Shown: positions 18,245-28,228, numbered from the stretch's first letter. The stretch is 36,350 nucleotides of DNA from Candidatus Chaera renei (GCA_004100265.1 SCKW01000002.1:1-36350), one strand, 5' to 3'. Program-made: numbers and translations. Notes: a model not told the origin generated them from the letters alone.

Positions 18245-19483
18245 TTATACTTTGAATTTTTTGAAAACCTTGCCCAGCTTGCTCGACAGCTGGTTAATCG
18301 CTAGCAGGGGCGTTTTAATTGCCCCAGAATGAGCGTCGGCTGAAGTTGACTGAACGCTTTCCAAATCCAGCAGCATTAATCCCAAGGCCGTGACGTATTC
18401 CGGAGAAGACACCTGATCGGACAATCCGGACATAGCCGGCAAGCGTCCCAGCCGCGCCGGCAAAAGCAACTGGTTTTTAGCGAACTCGGCGATTCCGCTT
18501 AAAGCCGCGCCACCACCACAAAGCACGGCACCGCCGGGCAGCTTGGCAACCCGGCCGATTTTCTTCAATTCGCCGTTAACCGTTTCAAATATCTCTTCCA
18601 GCCTGGCCGACACTATATCTTCAACTTCCTCGCCATCGAAAACATGCTTTTTATCACCCACCTGAACGGTAATCTTGGAACTGGCCTTGGCGCTATATTG
18701 TAATTTGACGGCTTCGGCTACGTCGATATCGGTTTTTAGGCCTATCGCTAAATCATTGGTGATATTAGCGCTGCCCACCGGCAAAACGGCTACGTGTTGA
18801 AGATCCCCTTCGTCGTAGACTGCCAGATTGATAGTGGAACCGCCTATATCGATAATGATTGCGCCGTTTTCGGCCAGTTGCTCGCCAAGCACCGCCCGGG
18901 CGGCCGCCAACGACGGCACCACCAGCCGGCGGGGCGACAGTTGCGTGATTTCACAGGCCCGCCGTAAGTTTTTGACATATGGGGTCAAAGCGGTAATGAC
19001 ATAGGCGTCTACTTCCAGGCGAACGCCTACCATACCCAGCGGATCTTTGATTTTTTCTTGTCCGTCAAGTTGGTAGCCTTGCGGCGTAACCTCTAAAATC
19101 TCTCTGTTTGGTGGCAGCTGCACAACCGTGGCGGCTTCTTCGGCGCGTGCCAAATCTTCGCTAACAATCTCGTGGCCGGCCGGCCCTACGGCTACTACGC
19201 CGCGCGACGCCATACCGGTAATATGAGAGCCGTTGATATTAAGCGTGGCGGCATCTATCCGATAACCCGAAGCTCTTTCGGCCGCTTCCAGGGCCTTATC
19301 GATAGCCTGCGCCGTGTTGACCATATCAACAACCACGCCCTTGCGCATGCCATGGTTAGGATGAGCACCTACTCCGACGATTGTCGGGATGGCGGATCCT
19401 TCCTCGATATGCCCGACCACGCATTTAACCGACGCGGTGCCTACATCCAGGCCAACGGCATATTTAAAGGGCTGATCTTGCAT
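18245..19483 (-). CDS. ftsA: Cell division protein FtsA
   Basis: VGLDVGTASVKCVVG; INGSHITGMASRGVVAV; IIDIGGSTINLAVYDEGDL; VLCGGGAALSGI; upstream of ftsZ. Confidence 0.95.
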   Translation of the reverse strand: MQDQPFKYAVGLDVGTASVKCVVGHIEEGSAIPTIVGVGAHPNHGMRKGVVVDMVNTAQAIDKALEAAERASGYRIDAATLNINGSHITGMASRGVVAVGPAGHEIVSEDLARAEEAATVVQLPPNREILEVTPQGYQLDGQEKIKDPLGMVGVRLEVDAYVITALTPYVKNLRRACEITQLSPRRLVVPSLAAARAVLGEQLAENGAIIIDIGGSTINLAVYDEGDLQHVAVLPVGSANITNDLAIGLKTDIDVAEAVKLQYSAKASSKITVQVGDKKHVFDGEEVEDIVSARLEEIFETVNGELKKIGRVAKLPGGAVLCGGGAALSGIAEFAKNQLLLPARLGRLPAMSGLSDQVSSPEYVTALGLMLLDLESVQSTSADAHSGAIKTPLLAINQLSSKLGKVFKKFKV

Positions 19484-19581
19484 AAACATCAGTATAGAGC
19501 TTGTGCCTGGTTTTGGGCAATAAAAGCCGTCATCCCAAACGACAGCCGGTTGATTTAACTTAAAAAAACGAGCGGTAGTTT

Positions 19582-20358
19582 TTAAAGCGTGGTTAAAACC
19601 TCGGCGCCGGTTTCGGTAATCAATACCGTATGTTCAAAATGAGCACTAACGCTGCCGTCCGCCGTGCGGACCGTCCAGCCGTCTTGGTCAATCATTACGG
19701 CTCCGTCGCCCAACGACGCCATCGGCTCGATTGCCACGGTCATGCCTGCCCTGAGTATGGGTCCGGTGCCCGGCATACCGTAATTGGGTATGTCCGGATC
19801 TTCGTGTAAACGATGTCCCACCCCGTGACCAACCAGATCCCGCACGATACCGTAGTGATGCCTGTCTAAAACACGAGAAACGGCCGCGCCTATATCGCCC
19901 ACTCTAACCTTGTCCCGAAGGGTTTTGATGCCGGCCGACAACGCTTCTTCGGTAACTCGCACCAAGCGCGACTTAGCCTGATCGTTGGCGCTGCCTACAA
20001 CCATACTAAAGGCGCTATCGGTAATCATACCATTATACGACACTCCAAAATCAAAGCCGGCCACGTCGCCCTCCTTAAAGGCCTGGTTAGTGGGTATACC
20101 GTGCACCACGGCGTCGTTAACTGAAACGCAGATGATGTCGGGGTATCCTTGATAATTCAAAAATACCGGCAGGCCGCCCAAAGACTTTAATTCACGGGCC
20201 GCCAGGGCGGATACGTCTTTTTGGGTAACTCCCGGTTGAACGTATTGCCGGATTGCGGCTAAAACGCCAGCCAAGATGCGCCCGCTAACGCGCATATCGG
20301 CAATTTCTGAAGGAGTTTTGATTTTTGTAAAATCGTTGGTGGTGCGAACGGGCATTCG
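19582..20358 (-). CDS. map: Methionine aminopeptidase type I
   Basis: INDAVVHGIP-like SVNDAVVHGIPTNQAFKEGDVAGFDFGVSYNGMITDSAFS; GHGVGHRLHEDPDIPNYG; EPMASLG. Confidence 0.96.
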   Translation of the reverse strand, partial: RMPVRTTNDFTKIKTPSEIADMRVSGRILAGVLAAIRQYVQPGVTQKDVSALAARELKSLGGLPVFLNYQGYPDIICVSVNDAVVHGIPTNQAFKEGDVAGFDFGVSYNGMITDSAFSMVVGSANDQAKSRLVRVTEEALSAGIKTLRDKVRVGDIGAAVSRVLDRHHYGIVRDLVGHGVGHRLHEDPDIPNYGMPGTGPILRAGMTVAIEPMASLGDGAVMIDQDGWTVRTADGSVSAHFEHTVLITETGAEVLTTL

Positions 20359-20362
20359 ATTT

Positions 20363-20902
20363 TTAGCATCCTCTCTCGATAATTTCTTGCAAGCGACCGT
20401 ATACGTCGTCAATACTGCCGCCGGCCGGCAGACGGCATACGCTCAAACCGTTCTGTTTATAAAAATCGATAATCGGCTCCGTCTGGCTGCGGTAATCGGC
20501 GATGCGGCTTCTGATGATGTCCGGCTTATCGTCCGCCCTGCCGCGCAAAGCCAGCCGCTGCGCGATAACGTCTTCGGACACGTCAAAAACCACTACGCAC
20601 TTTATTTCGCGGCCGTGTTTCGGCAGCGTTGCCAACAGCCACTCAGCCTGAGCAAGATGCCTGGGAAAACCGTCTATCACCAGTCTTTCTATGTCTTGGG
20701 CATCGTGCAGAGCCCGCTCCATTACTCGGTTAACCAGGTCATCATCTATCATGCGGCCAGCGGCCAACTCGGCCATAACGGCGGGCTCTTTCTGGTCTCG
20801 CAACAGCTGCCCGGTACTTAACCAGCGCCAGCCGCGGCGGGCGGCCAGCAATTGCCCCTGAACGCTTTTACCGGAACCGGGCGGCCCTGTCAGAATGATC
20901 AT
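20363..20902 (-). CDS. adk: Adenylate kinase (short, lidless type)
   Basis: ILTGPPGSGKSVQGQLLA P-loop; LVIDGFPRHLAQAEWL; GRADDKPDIIRSRIADYRSQTEPIIDFY. Confidence 0.93.
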   Translation of the reverse strand: MIILTGPPGSGKSVQGQLLAARRGWRWLSTGQLLRDQKEPAVMAELAAGRMIDDDLVNRVMERALHDAQDIERLVIDGFPRHLAQAEWLLATLPKHGREIKCVVVFDVSEDVIAQRLALRGRADDKPDIIRSRIADYRSQTEPIIDFYKQNGLSVCRLPAGGSIDDVYGRLQEIIERGC

Positions 20903-21339
20903 AAACCCAGCTTTTGCTTAACCATAGCGGCAACGCGGGAACCGTCGGCCGCCGCGCCGGCCGCTTGGCGCACGTCGGCTATAATAGCCCCAAGTCCAGC
21001 CTGAGGATTTTTAGCTACGGCCGCGTCAACTACGGCCGCCAGTTCATCGTCGCTCAGTTGAGTAGGCAAGTACCGGGCAATGATGGTTTTTTCTTGCAGC
21101 TCTTTGTCCGCGGCCGCCTGATTGCCGCCGCGCTTATAAAGTTCTGCGGCTTCGTCGCGTTTTTTTTGCTCCGCTTGTAGTATGGCTGCAATTTCTAAGT
21201 CGCTTATCGTCGTTGCGCCGTTCTTTTTTTGGGCGTAGAGTATGGCGCTTTTTAGGCCCTTAAGCGTTTCGGCCGTGGTTTTGTCGCCGCCAAGCAGCGC
21301 GGTCTTAATGTCTTGCTCGATGCGGCGCTGAAGCTCCAT
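20899..21339 (-). CDS. GatB/YqeY domain protein
   Basis: MELQRRIEQDIKTALLGGDKTTAETLKGLKSAILYAQ...LPTQLSDDELAAVVDAAVAKN. Confidence 0.9.
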   Translation of the reverse strand: MELQRRIEQDIKTALLGGDKTTAETLKGLKSAILYAQKKNGATTISDLEIAAILQAEQKKRDEAAELYKRGGNQAAADKELQEKTIIARYLPTQLSDDELAAVVDAAVAKNPQAGLGAIIADVRQAAGAAADGSRVAAMVKQKLGL

Positions 21340-21344
21340 AAGAA

Positions 21345-21560
21345 CTAGCGCAGCCCAAGACGCGCCTTCATTAGCTTCTCGCTTTTGCGGGCTTTACGGA
21401 CTATCGCTTTTCTGCGCCTTTCAATCTTGCTGACAGGCTTAGAAAAACGCTGACCGGCTTTAGCCGTGGCTATGATGCCGGATTGCAGCACTTTGCGACT
21501 AAAGCGCCTGATCAGGTTTTCGTTGGCTTCGTTGCTGTCTTTGCGAGTAACTTGAATCAT
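21345..21560 (-). CDS. rpsU: 30S ribosomal protein S21
   Basis: MIQVTRKDSNEANENLIRRFSRKVLQSGII...SKIERRRKAIVRKARKSEK. Confidence 0.88.
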   Translation of the reverse strand: MIQVTRKDSNEANENLIRRFSRKVLQSGIIATAKAGQRFSKPVSKIERRRKAIVRKARKSEKLMKARLGLR

Positions 21561-21597
21561 ATCTGGAAGCAAATTATATCAAAACAGATGTGACTAT

Positions 21598-23265
21598 TCA
21601 ACCGCCTATCGCTCGTGGCGCTTTTGCCGGCAGAACAAGCGCCTTTTGTAAAACACCCTCTACCTGCCGCCGGCCTCGCCATTCATTCACGGATAACTCC
21701 AACCAGACATCAACAGACAGCTCCGGCGCTAAACTATGGTCGACGTTATTAAACCAGACCGCCGCTATCATTCGGTTGGCGCTGTCCTGAAGCCATATTT
21801 TTTGATGCTGCCCTTCCGAGCCCATGGTCTTGGTCTCAACTACCTTAAGACCGCTGAATTTGATAGTCGGTTGATGATTGCCCCGGCCGAACGGTGCTAG
21901 GCCTTCTATAGCCATAGCCAGCTCCTCGTTAACGTGCTCAAGGCTATCGGCAATGGCGTCACTCGCCGGCTCTAAATAAACCGCCTGGTCCGATAGGACG
22001 GTTTTAGCGTAAAACCGGTTCACCGCTCGCCTAAAAGCGTCTATGTCGGAGGCTTTCAGTGTTACCCCGGCAGCCAACTTATGACCACCGCCCCTAATGA
22101 CGTACCGCTCGGCATGACGAATCGCCCCCACGGCGCTAAAATCGCCGAAACTACGGGCCGATCCTTTGGCATGATCGCCCAACTCCTGTAGTATAAAAAC
22201 CGGCTTACGGTAGCGTTCCAAAAGCCGTGAGGCGACTATGCCTATAATGCCGTGCGACCACTGGCTGTCAGAAACTACCAGTACTTTGTCATGAACCAGA
22301 CGCTCGGCTTGCTGGCAGGCCTGCTCCAAGATAACATCCTGCAACGAGCGGCGTTGCCGGTTAAGCTCGTCCAATCGCTGCGCCTGTCCGAGAGCCGCCA
22401 TATTGTCGGTGCTGGTCAGCAAATCCAAACTGAGCCTGGCATTCTCCAGCCGGCCGGCGGTGTTCAGTCGCGGCCCCAGCATAAAGCCCAACGACCGCGC
22501 GCTAACATGAGCGGGGTCGACTCCGGCCACTGCCATCAGGGCCTTTAACCCCGGTCGGCGCGTTTTGGCCAACACCCTCAAACCCCAATAGACCAAAGAG
22601 CGGTTTTCGCCCGTCAAGCTTACCGCGTCGCAGACGGTGCCCAGCGCCACTAGGTCTAACAACCATTTCTCCTGCCCTTCGGGCAATCCGGACATGCAGG
22701 ATTGCATAGCCTGCACTAGCTTAAAAGCCACGCCGGCGCCGCAAAGGTCTTGAAAAGGGTAGGTCGAATCATCGCGCTTAGGATTGATGACGGCGGCCGC
22801 TTTGGGTAGTTGCTGCCCCGGTTCGTGGTGATCGGTAACAATAATATCAACGCCGCGGCCTCTGGCATATGCCACTTCGTCTACCGACAAACTGCCGCAG
22901 TCAACCGTTACAATCAGTTGAGCGCCATCGTCAATCAGCTTGCCAACGGCAGACCGGCTTAAACCGTAGCCATCACTGAACCTGTCGGGTATAAAGGCCG
23001 ACACCCTCAGGCCAAAAGACTTAAAAGTATCAAGCAGAATTGCCGTGGCGCTTAATCCATCAATATCGTAATCACCATAAATCACTACCTGCTCGCGGCG
23101 GCGGCGCGCTAGCCGCAATCTCTCAGTGGCGGCTTTCATATCGGGCAAATCGAACGGATCATGCGAGGATACCGGATACGGCGGACGCAAAAATTCGGCC
23201 AAGACATCGGCAGAGCTTAGCCCGCGGGATTTTAAAATCTGATCAAATAGCGGGTTTTCGGTCAT
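21598..23265 (-). CDS. recJ: Single-stranded-DNA-specific exonuclease RecJ
   Basis: VVIYGDYDIDGLSATAIL; IVTDHHEPG; LGPRLNTAGRLENA; GGGHKLAAGVTL (DHH/DHHA1). Confidence 0.96.
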   Translation of the reverse strand: MTENPLFDQILKSRGLSSADVLAEFLRPPYPVSSHDPFDLPDMKAATERLRLARRRREQVVIYGDYDIDGLSATAILLDTFKSFGLRVSAFIPDRFSDGYGLSRSAVGKLIDDGAQLIVTVDCGSLSVDEVAYARGRGVDIIVTDHHEPGQQLPKAAAVINPKRDDSTYPFQDLCGAGVAFKLVQAMQSCMSGLPEGQEKWLLDLVALGTVCDAVSLTGENRSLVYWGLRVLAKTRRPGLKALMAVAGVDPAHVSARSLGFMLGPRLNTAGRLENARLSLDLLTSTDNMAALGQAQRLDELNRQRRSLQDVILEQACQQAERLVHDKVLVVSDSQWSHGIIGIVASRLLERYRKPVFILQELGDHAKGSARSFGDFSAVGAIRHAERYVIRGGGHKLAAGVTLKASDIDAFRRAVNRFYAKTVLSDQAVYLEPASDAIADSLEHVNEELAMAIEGLAPFGRGNHQPTIKFSGLKVVETKTMGSEGQHQKIWLQDSANRMIAAVWFNNVDHSLAPELSVDVWLELSVNEWRGRRQVEGVLQKALVLPAKAPRAIGG

Positions 23266-23561
23266 GCTTCAGCGACAGGCCTTTTGGCCTTTTGCTGATG
23301 TTGCTGCGATTTGATAACAATACTTTGCAACTCTTTAAAAATAGCGAAGTGCTTGTTGGTTGAATAAATCTTGGTATTGCCCTGTCGCTCGCTTACCAAA
23401 AAGCCGACTTTTTCAAGACGTTTTAGCTCCCGTTGAATGTTGCCTGGATCTTCTTTGATCAATTTAGCCAATCCGCGCACATGGGTTTTAAAATCGGGAT
23501 ACTTGGCGTAAACCACCAAGATTTTTCGTCTGACCCGCGAGGTAATAAAAACGTCTAACAT
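23262..23561 (-). CDS. ArsR/MarR-like winged-helix protein
   Basis: VRGLAKLIKEDPGNIQRELKRLEKVGFLVSERQGNTKIYSTNKHFAIFKEL wHTH pattern; 4-nt overlap with recJ. Confidence 0.8.
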   Translation of the reverse strand: MLDVFITSRVRRKILVVYAKYPDFKTHVRGLAKLIKEDPGNIQRELKRLEKVGFLVSERQGNTKIYSTNKHFAIFKELQSIVIKSQQHQQKAKRPVAEA

Positions 23562-23641
23562 TCCTTGTTAACACCTACCCGATTTAGGCTTGTTGTTCTT
23601 TATTCTACCGTTTCGGACCGGCGGATGCAACAAGCAAACCG

Positions 23642-24292
23642 CTAACGCCAGTTTAAAATGACGCGGTTTAACCTGGCTATGGTCTCTTCACGCGAAGGCA
23701 TTAGGTTGTTATCGTAATAGTGATTGGTGTCAAGGTAATTATCGGTAACGCTCAGTACGTGCAGCTCGTCGGCTAAAACGTGCATGCGGTCTACGGCCGG
23801 TACCGAAGCCACCGGCACCGCCACCACCAGGCGCTTCAGCCTGATCGGCTTAAGAAACCCGGCGGCAACGTCCAGCAAATGGCCATCGGGCAGGCCGTCC
23901 GCGGTCAAAATCACTACGTGATCAAACAGCATAGCTTCGTCTAACAACCCTCCGTCGCCTAGCAAACGATTGATGCGTTGTAGCTGCTCCCGCTTCTGAT
24001 CTTCAATATAACCGTGGAATTCTCCATAATATTCTTCACGTTCGCTATCGCTCAGGTTCTGATTCTGAGTAAAGCCGCCTTGGGTAACCGAGCCGAACAA
24101 CAGTCGTTCTCCCGGTATGGTTACGTCTTCGGTAAGCAGTATGGTCAGAACTGAGTGAATTTCGGCGGCTATTTGTTCGCCCACCAATACCCCTCCGTCG
24201 TTCAATGCCAAAACCACACAGTTTTCGTAACGGTAGGGCGCTAATTGGGCGGCCAGCTTTAAACCAGCCTCGCTACGGTCTTTAAAATACAT
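23642..24292 (-). CDS. Phosphoribosyltransferase-like protein with degenerate PRPP motif
   Basis: FKDRSEAGLKLAAQLAPYRYENCVVLALNDGGVLVGEQIAAEI...DHVVILTADGLPDGHLLDVAAGFLKPIRLKRLVVAVPVASVPAVDRM aligns by eye with PRTase-type proteins (VVLALPRGGVPVA...VILVDDGIATG). Confidence 0.7.
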   Translation of the reverse strand: MYFKDRSEAGLKLAAQLAPYRYENCVVLALNDGGVLVGEQIAAEIHSVLTILLTEDVTIPGERLLFGSVTQGGFTQNQNLSDSEREEYYGEFHGYIEDQKREQLQRINRLLGDGGLLDEAMLFDHVVILTADGLPDGHLLDVAAGFLKPIRLKRLVVAVPVASVPAVDRMHVLADELHVLSVTDNYLDTNHYYDNNLMPSREETIARLNRVILNWR

Positions 24293-24352
24293 AATCGCTT
24301 ATTTTAGTGTAGCAGCTTTAGGCACAGGTCGGGAGGTAATATAATCAATTGG

Positions 24353-26296
24353 ATGCGCTACTACCAAATTGCCCCGACCATCACCATTCACGGTCCTAAA
24401 GATCAGCTGACATACCATCATCAAAGCGCGTTGCCGGTTGGCGGACTGGTTACCATACCATTAGGCAAAAAACAAGCCGCTGGAGTGATACTAAAAGAGG
24501 TAGCAAAACCTAATTTCGCCACCCGGCCAGTAGGACAACTCATAGAAACCAGGCCGCTGCCAGCGCATTTGTTACAAGCAGCGCTGTGGATGAGCCGGTA
24601 TTACATAGCGCCGCTGTCAAGCTGCTTTCAAACCATATTACCCAAAGGCTTGCATAAAACTAGACGGCAGATCAAGCTCGCCGACACCAGCAACCTGATA
24701 AACCGAACAAGTTTTGTACTCAATAGCCAGCAAGAGGCGGCCGTAAAGACAATCTTAAAAAACTCCGGCGGCACTACGCTACTGCGCGGCATTACCGGAT
24801 CGGGTAAGACTCAGGTTTACGTAGAAGTTATGAAGCGTACCGTTGAAACGGGCCGCTCCGGTATTGTCCTGGTTCCAGAGATAGCCCTAACCGCTCAATT
24901 AAAATCGCAGATCGAATCATCCTTACCTGGCGCCATTATTACCCACTCCTCGATGACGGAGGGCCAGCGGCACCTTATTTGGCGACAGATTTTACACTCG
25001 AAAAAACCGGTAGTGGTCATCGGCCCCCGCTCGGCTCTGTTCAGCCCTATCACTAACCTGGGGCTAGTAGTTATAGACGAATGTCACGAGCCCAGCTACA
25101 AACAGGAAAACCAGCCCCGCTACTTGGCCCTAAGGGTGGCGCGCATTATAACCGAATCCGCCGGCGCCAGGTTGATATTGGGTAGCGCTACCCCAAGCGT
25201 AACCGAAAGCTACCTAGCCGAGGCCACGGCCCAGCCAGTAGCTCTTTTAAACCGGCCAGCTATAGCCGATGCCCTACCGGCCCAAATAAGCTTAGTAGAT
25301 ATACGTAAAAAAGATGAGTTTCGCCGTCACCGCTTCTTATCAGACAAGCTGCTATCAAGCATTGAAGCCTCTCTAGGCGAAGGGCGCCAAAGCCTGGTTT
25401 TTCATAACAGACGGGGCAGCGCGCCGTTAACCATTTGTCAAGATTGCGGCTGGACCGCTGTTTGCCCCTCTTGCCAGCTGCCAATGACACTCCATGTCGA
25501 CAAACACCAGTTGGTTTGCCATATTTGCGGACGGCGCCTGGATGTGCCTGCCAGTTGTCCCGTCTGCCACCAACCTCAGTTAGTCCACAGGGGTATCGGC
25601 ACCAAGTTGATAGCCGACGAGCTGGCAAAACTCTTTCCGAGCGCCAAGCTGGCCAGGTTCGACGCCGATACGGCCGCCGTAGAAAGACTGCACACGAATT
25701 ACCAGGATATTTACGACGGCAAATTTAACATTATTATCGGCACACAAATGGTGGCCAAAGGGCTTGATCTGCCGCTGCTGGGCAGCGTGGGAGTGGTCCA
25801 GGCGGATAGCGGCTTGAACCTTCCGGACTATCAGGCAAACGAACGAGTGTTCCAGCTGGTCTACCAGGTTTGTGGGCGAGTTGGCCGGCTGGCCCGTCCA
25901 AGCAGCGTGATTATTCAAACTTATCACCCAGAGCACCCCAGTATTCTGTATGGCAGCCGGCAAGACTACGACGCGTTTTATCAATGGGAGCTGCCCCGGC
26001 GGCGGCAGGACTACTTTCCGCCGTTTTGCTACTTGGCCAAGTTAACCTGTGCGTACAGCCGCGAGAACCAGGCTGTTGCCGCTAGCCGCGCGCTGGCCGA
26101 CGGACTCAAACAGCGTTTTAACAACCAGATGCTGGTACTGGGACCGGCGCCTTCTTTTTACGAAAAACTTGGCGGCCGGTTTCGCTGGCAACTGATACTT
26201 AAATCATCCAAGCGATCGATTATCCAAGAGGCCTGCCGGGAATTGGTTAATAACAGCCGGTGGACGGTAGACCCGGATCCGGCCCATTTGCTGTAA
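24353..26296 (+). CDS. priA: Primosomal replication protein N' (PriA helicase)
   Basis: LLRGITGSGKTQVYVEVM; VVIDECHEPSYKQ; HNRRGSAPLTICQDCGWTAVCPSCQLPMTLH...CHICG...CPVCHQ; GTQMVAKGLDLP. Confidence 0.96.
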   Translation: MRYYQIAPTITIHGPKDQLTYHHQSALPVGGLVTIPLGKKQAAGVILKEVAKPNFATRPVGQLIETRPLPAHLLQAALWMSRYYIAPLSSCFQTILPKGLHKTRRQIKLADTSNLINRTSFVLNSQQEAAVKTILKNSGGTTLLRGITGSGKTQVYVEVMKRTVETGRSGIVLVPEIALTAQLKSQIESSLPGAIITHSSMTEGQRHLIWRQILHSKKPVVVIGPRSALFSPITNLGLVVIDECHEPSYKQENQPRYLALRVARIITESAGARLILGSATPSVTESYLAEATAQPVALLNRPAIADALPAQISLVDIRKKDEFRRHRFLSDKLLSSIEASLGEGRQSLVFHNRRGSAPLTICQDCGWTAVCPSCQLPMTLHVDKHQLVCHICGRRLDVPASCPVCHQPQLVHRGIGTKLIADELAKLFPSAKLARFDADTAAVERLHTNYQDIYDGKFNIIIGTQMVAKGLDLPLLGSVGVVQADSGLNLPDYQANERVFQLVYQVCGRVGRLARPSSVIIQTYHPEHPSILYGSRQDYDAFYQWELPRRRQDYFPPFCYLAKLTCAYSRENQAVAASRALADGLKQRFNNQMLVLGPAPSFYEKLGGRFRWQLILKSSKRSIIQEACRELVNNSRWTVDPDPAHLL

Positions 26297-26340
26297 TGCC
26301 GGTTCACGGTCATGCCGCGATTAGTTATAATCTTAGGGTC

Positions 26341-26913
26341 ATGGCCGACCGAAACAGTATTATCACTTTGCCCAATCCCCGCCTTAGGATAAAGTCCGAA
26401 CGCATACACGTTATGACTCCCGAAATCCGCCGGCTGATAGACGATATGATAGCCGCCACCGTTGATTGGGAAAATTCCCGGCCCCACGAGCTGGGCGTAG
26501 CCCTGGCCGCCATACAAATTAATCATCCCCTCAGAGCTATTATCGTCAGGAACGATTTTGAGGATAAACAAAACCAGCGATTCACGGCTTTAATCAATCC
26601 CGAAGTCATCAAATATGAGGGCGAACCGGTGCTGGATAACGAAGGCTGTTTAAGCGTTCACGACGTCTACGGACTGGTACCGCGATACCCTAAAATCAGA
26701 CTGCGAGCCATTAACCAAAAGGGGCAGCCGGTCAAAATTAAGGCCGAAGGATTTTTAGCCCGTGTGCTGCAACATGAAATCGACCACACTAACGGCGTAG
26801 CTTTTGTCGATCGGGTCGAGGGACAAGACGGTTTTTTTAAACTTAACGACCAAGGCGAATTGGAGCCGCTGCCCTATGAACAAGTCGCTGCCTCTGGTAT
26901 TCTTCGGCACTGA
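26341..26913 (+). CDS. def: Peptide deformylase
   Basis: ELGVALAAIQINHPLRAI; NEGCLSVHDVYGLVPR; LARVLQHEIDHTNGVAFVDRV. Confidence 0.95.
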   Translation: MADRNSIITLPNPRLRIKSERIHVMTPEIRRLIDDMIAATVDWENSRPHELGVALAAIQINHPLRAIIVRNDFEDKQNQRFTALINPEVIKYEGEPVLDNEGCLSVHDVYGLVPRYPKIRLRAINQKGQPVKIKAEGFLARVLQHEIDHTNGVAFVDRVEGQDGFFKLNDQGELEPLPYEQVAASGILRH

Positions 26914-27769
26914 AAACTTCAGCCTGCCTAGCCTAGAAGCGTTGATAAGCGGCGGCTATAACGTAGCCGCGGTTGTCACCCGGCCGGATTCCAGACGCGG
27001 GCGGGGTCAAAGAATCAACGAGCCGGCGGTTAAAAAGCTGGCTCAAGCCGCCGGTATCAAGTTAATCCAGCCGCTAGTCTTCGATGATGATCTCTTAAAA
27101 AAGCTGGCAAGTTTACGCCCCGAAGCCGGCGTTCTGGTAGCCTACGGCAAAATAATCCCGCAAAAAGTCTTGCGTCAGTTCAAGACGGGCATTATCAACG
27201 CCCACCCTTCGCTGCTGCCCAAATATCGGGGGCCTTCCCCCATTGAATCAGCCATTTTAAACGGCGATCGAACTACCGGCATAACGATTATGCGCTTAAG
27301 CGAATCTATGGACGCCGGCCCGATTTACGCGCAAAAAACCTACGGCCTGTCCGGCAATGAAACGCGCCCGGCGCTTTACGGGGAACTGGCCAAACTGGCT
27401 GCCGATTTGCTGTTGGAATATCTGCCGGCTATCTTAGGCGGCAAGATCCAGCCGGTGGCGCAAAACGAAGTGGCGGCCAGCTACTGCAAGCTGCTTAGCA
27501 GGGTGGACGGCATTATTAACCCCAAGCGCGAAACGGCTGAGCAAATAGAACGAAAGGTAAGGGCCTATCTTGGCTATCCGAAAACCCGCCTGAGGCTGTT
27601 ATCTCACCCGGTCGTTATCACCCGGGCCCATCCAGCTGGTTTGCCGGCTGAAAGTCCGCTGGTGATAAAATGCGCCAACAATACTTTTTTGGCCATAGAC
27701 GAGCTGATCGCTCCGAGTGGCCGGCGGGTGAGCGGCGCGGATTTTTTGCGCGGCTACCGGCCCCTCTAG
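26876..27769 (+). CDS. fmt: Methionyl-tRNA formyltransferase
   Basis: LPLVFFGTENFSLPSLEALI; VAYGKIIPQKVL; IINAHPSLLPKYRGPSPIESAILNGDRTTGITIMRLSESMDAGPIYAQ; overlaps def end by 38 nt. Confidence 0.96.
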   Translation: MNKSLPLVFFGTENFSLPSLEALISGGYNVAAVVTRPDSRRGRGQRINEPAVKKLAQAAGIKLIQPLVFDDDLLKKLASLRPEAGVLVAYGKIIPQKVLRQFKTGIINAHPSLLPKYRGPSPIESAILNGDRTTGITIMRLSESMDAGPIYAQKTYGLSGNETRPALYGELAKLAADLLLEYLPAILGGKIQPVAQNEVAASYCKLLSRVDGIINPKRETAEQIERKVRAYLGYPKTRLRLLSHPVVITRAHPAGLPAESPLVIKCANNTFLAIDELIAPSGRRVSGADFLRGYRPL

Positions 27770-27789
27770 AAAAACCGCCTTTTCAAGGC
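27769..27789 (-). terminator. Possible intrinsic terminator downstream of the 141-aa gene
   Basis: Minus strand GCCTT-GAA-AAGGC-GG-TTTTT. Confidence 0.5.
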
Positions 27790-27802
27790 TCAACAGCTGT
27801 CT

Positions 27803-28228
27803 TTAGGCCACCTGGCCAAGAATCTTCTCGCGATTTTCAGCGATTTCTTTTTTAATTTCGTCAAAAACCACGGCCACGACCTGCCGATAATCGGGCCGGT
27901 TTTGCTCCAGCCACTTGCTGGCGGCATATTCAGCCTGTACGGCCGGATCATCCGGTTGTCCGTCAATCGACTGGGTGAATTTTTTAAAATCCTCCGACTG
28001 CTGAAACCCGGGAACATGGCCGTTCAGCCAGGCCTGTACCTTCTCGGTATCCTGTCCGGTAATCTCTTCGAACTGCAAAAGCTGAGACTCATCCAGCCCT
28101 TCAGCCAAACGCATACCTACCCGTTGTTCCAGTTCGCTATAAATATGCTGCAGCAACGACTTTTTATGTGCCGGCGGCAAGTCGCCCAAGCCAACTTCCT
28201 GCAAAAAATTTTCATCCAGTTGAAGCAA
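27803..28228 (-). CDS. Acidic helical protein of unknown function, DUF5663-like (141 aa)
   Basis: LDENFLQEVGLGDLPPAHKKSLLQHIYSELEQRVGMRLAEGLDESQLLQFEEI resembles DUF5663 by memory only; apparent TTG start after GGGGGGT. Confidence 0.6.
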   Translation of the reverse strand: MLQLDENFLQEVGLGDLPPAHKKSLLQHIYSELEQRVGMRLAEGLDESQLLQFEEITGQDTEKVQAWLNGHVPGFQQSEDFKKFTQSIDGQPDDPAVQAEYAASKWLEQNRPDYRQVVAVVFDEIKKEIAENREKILGQVA

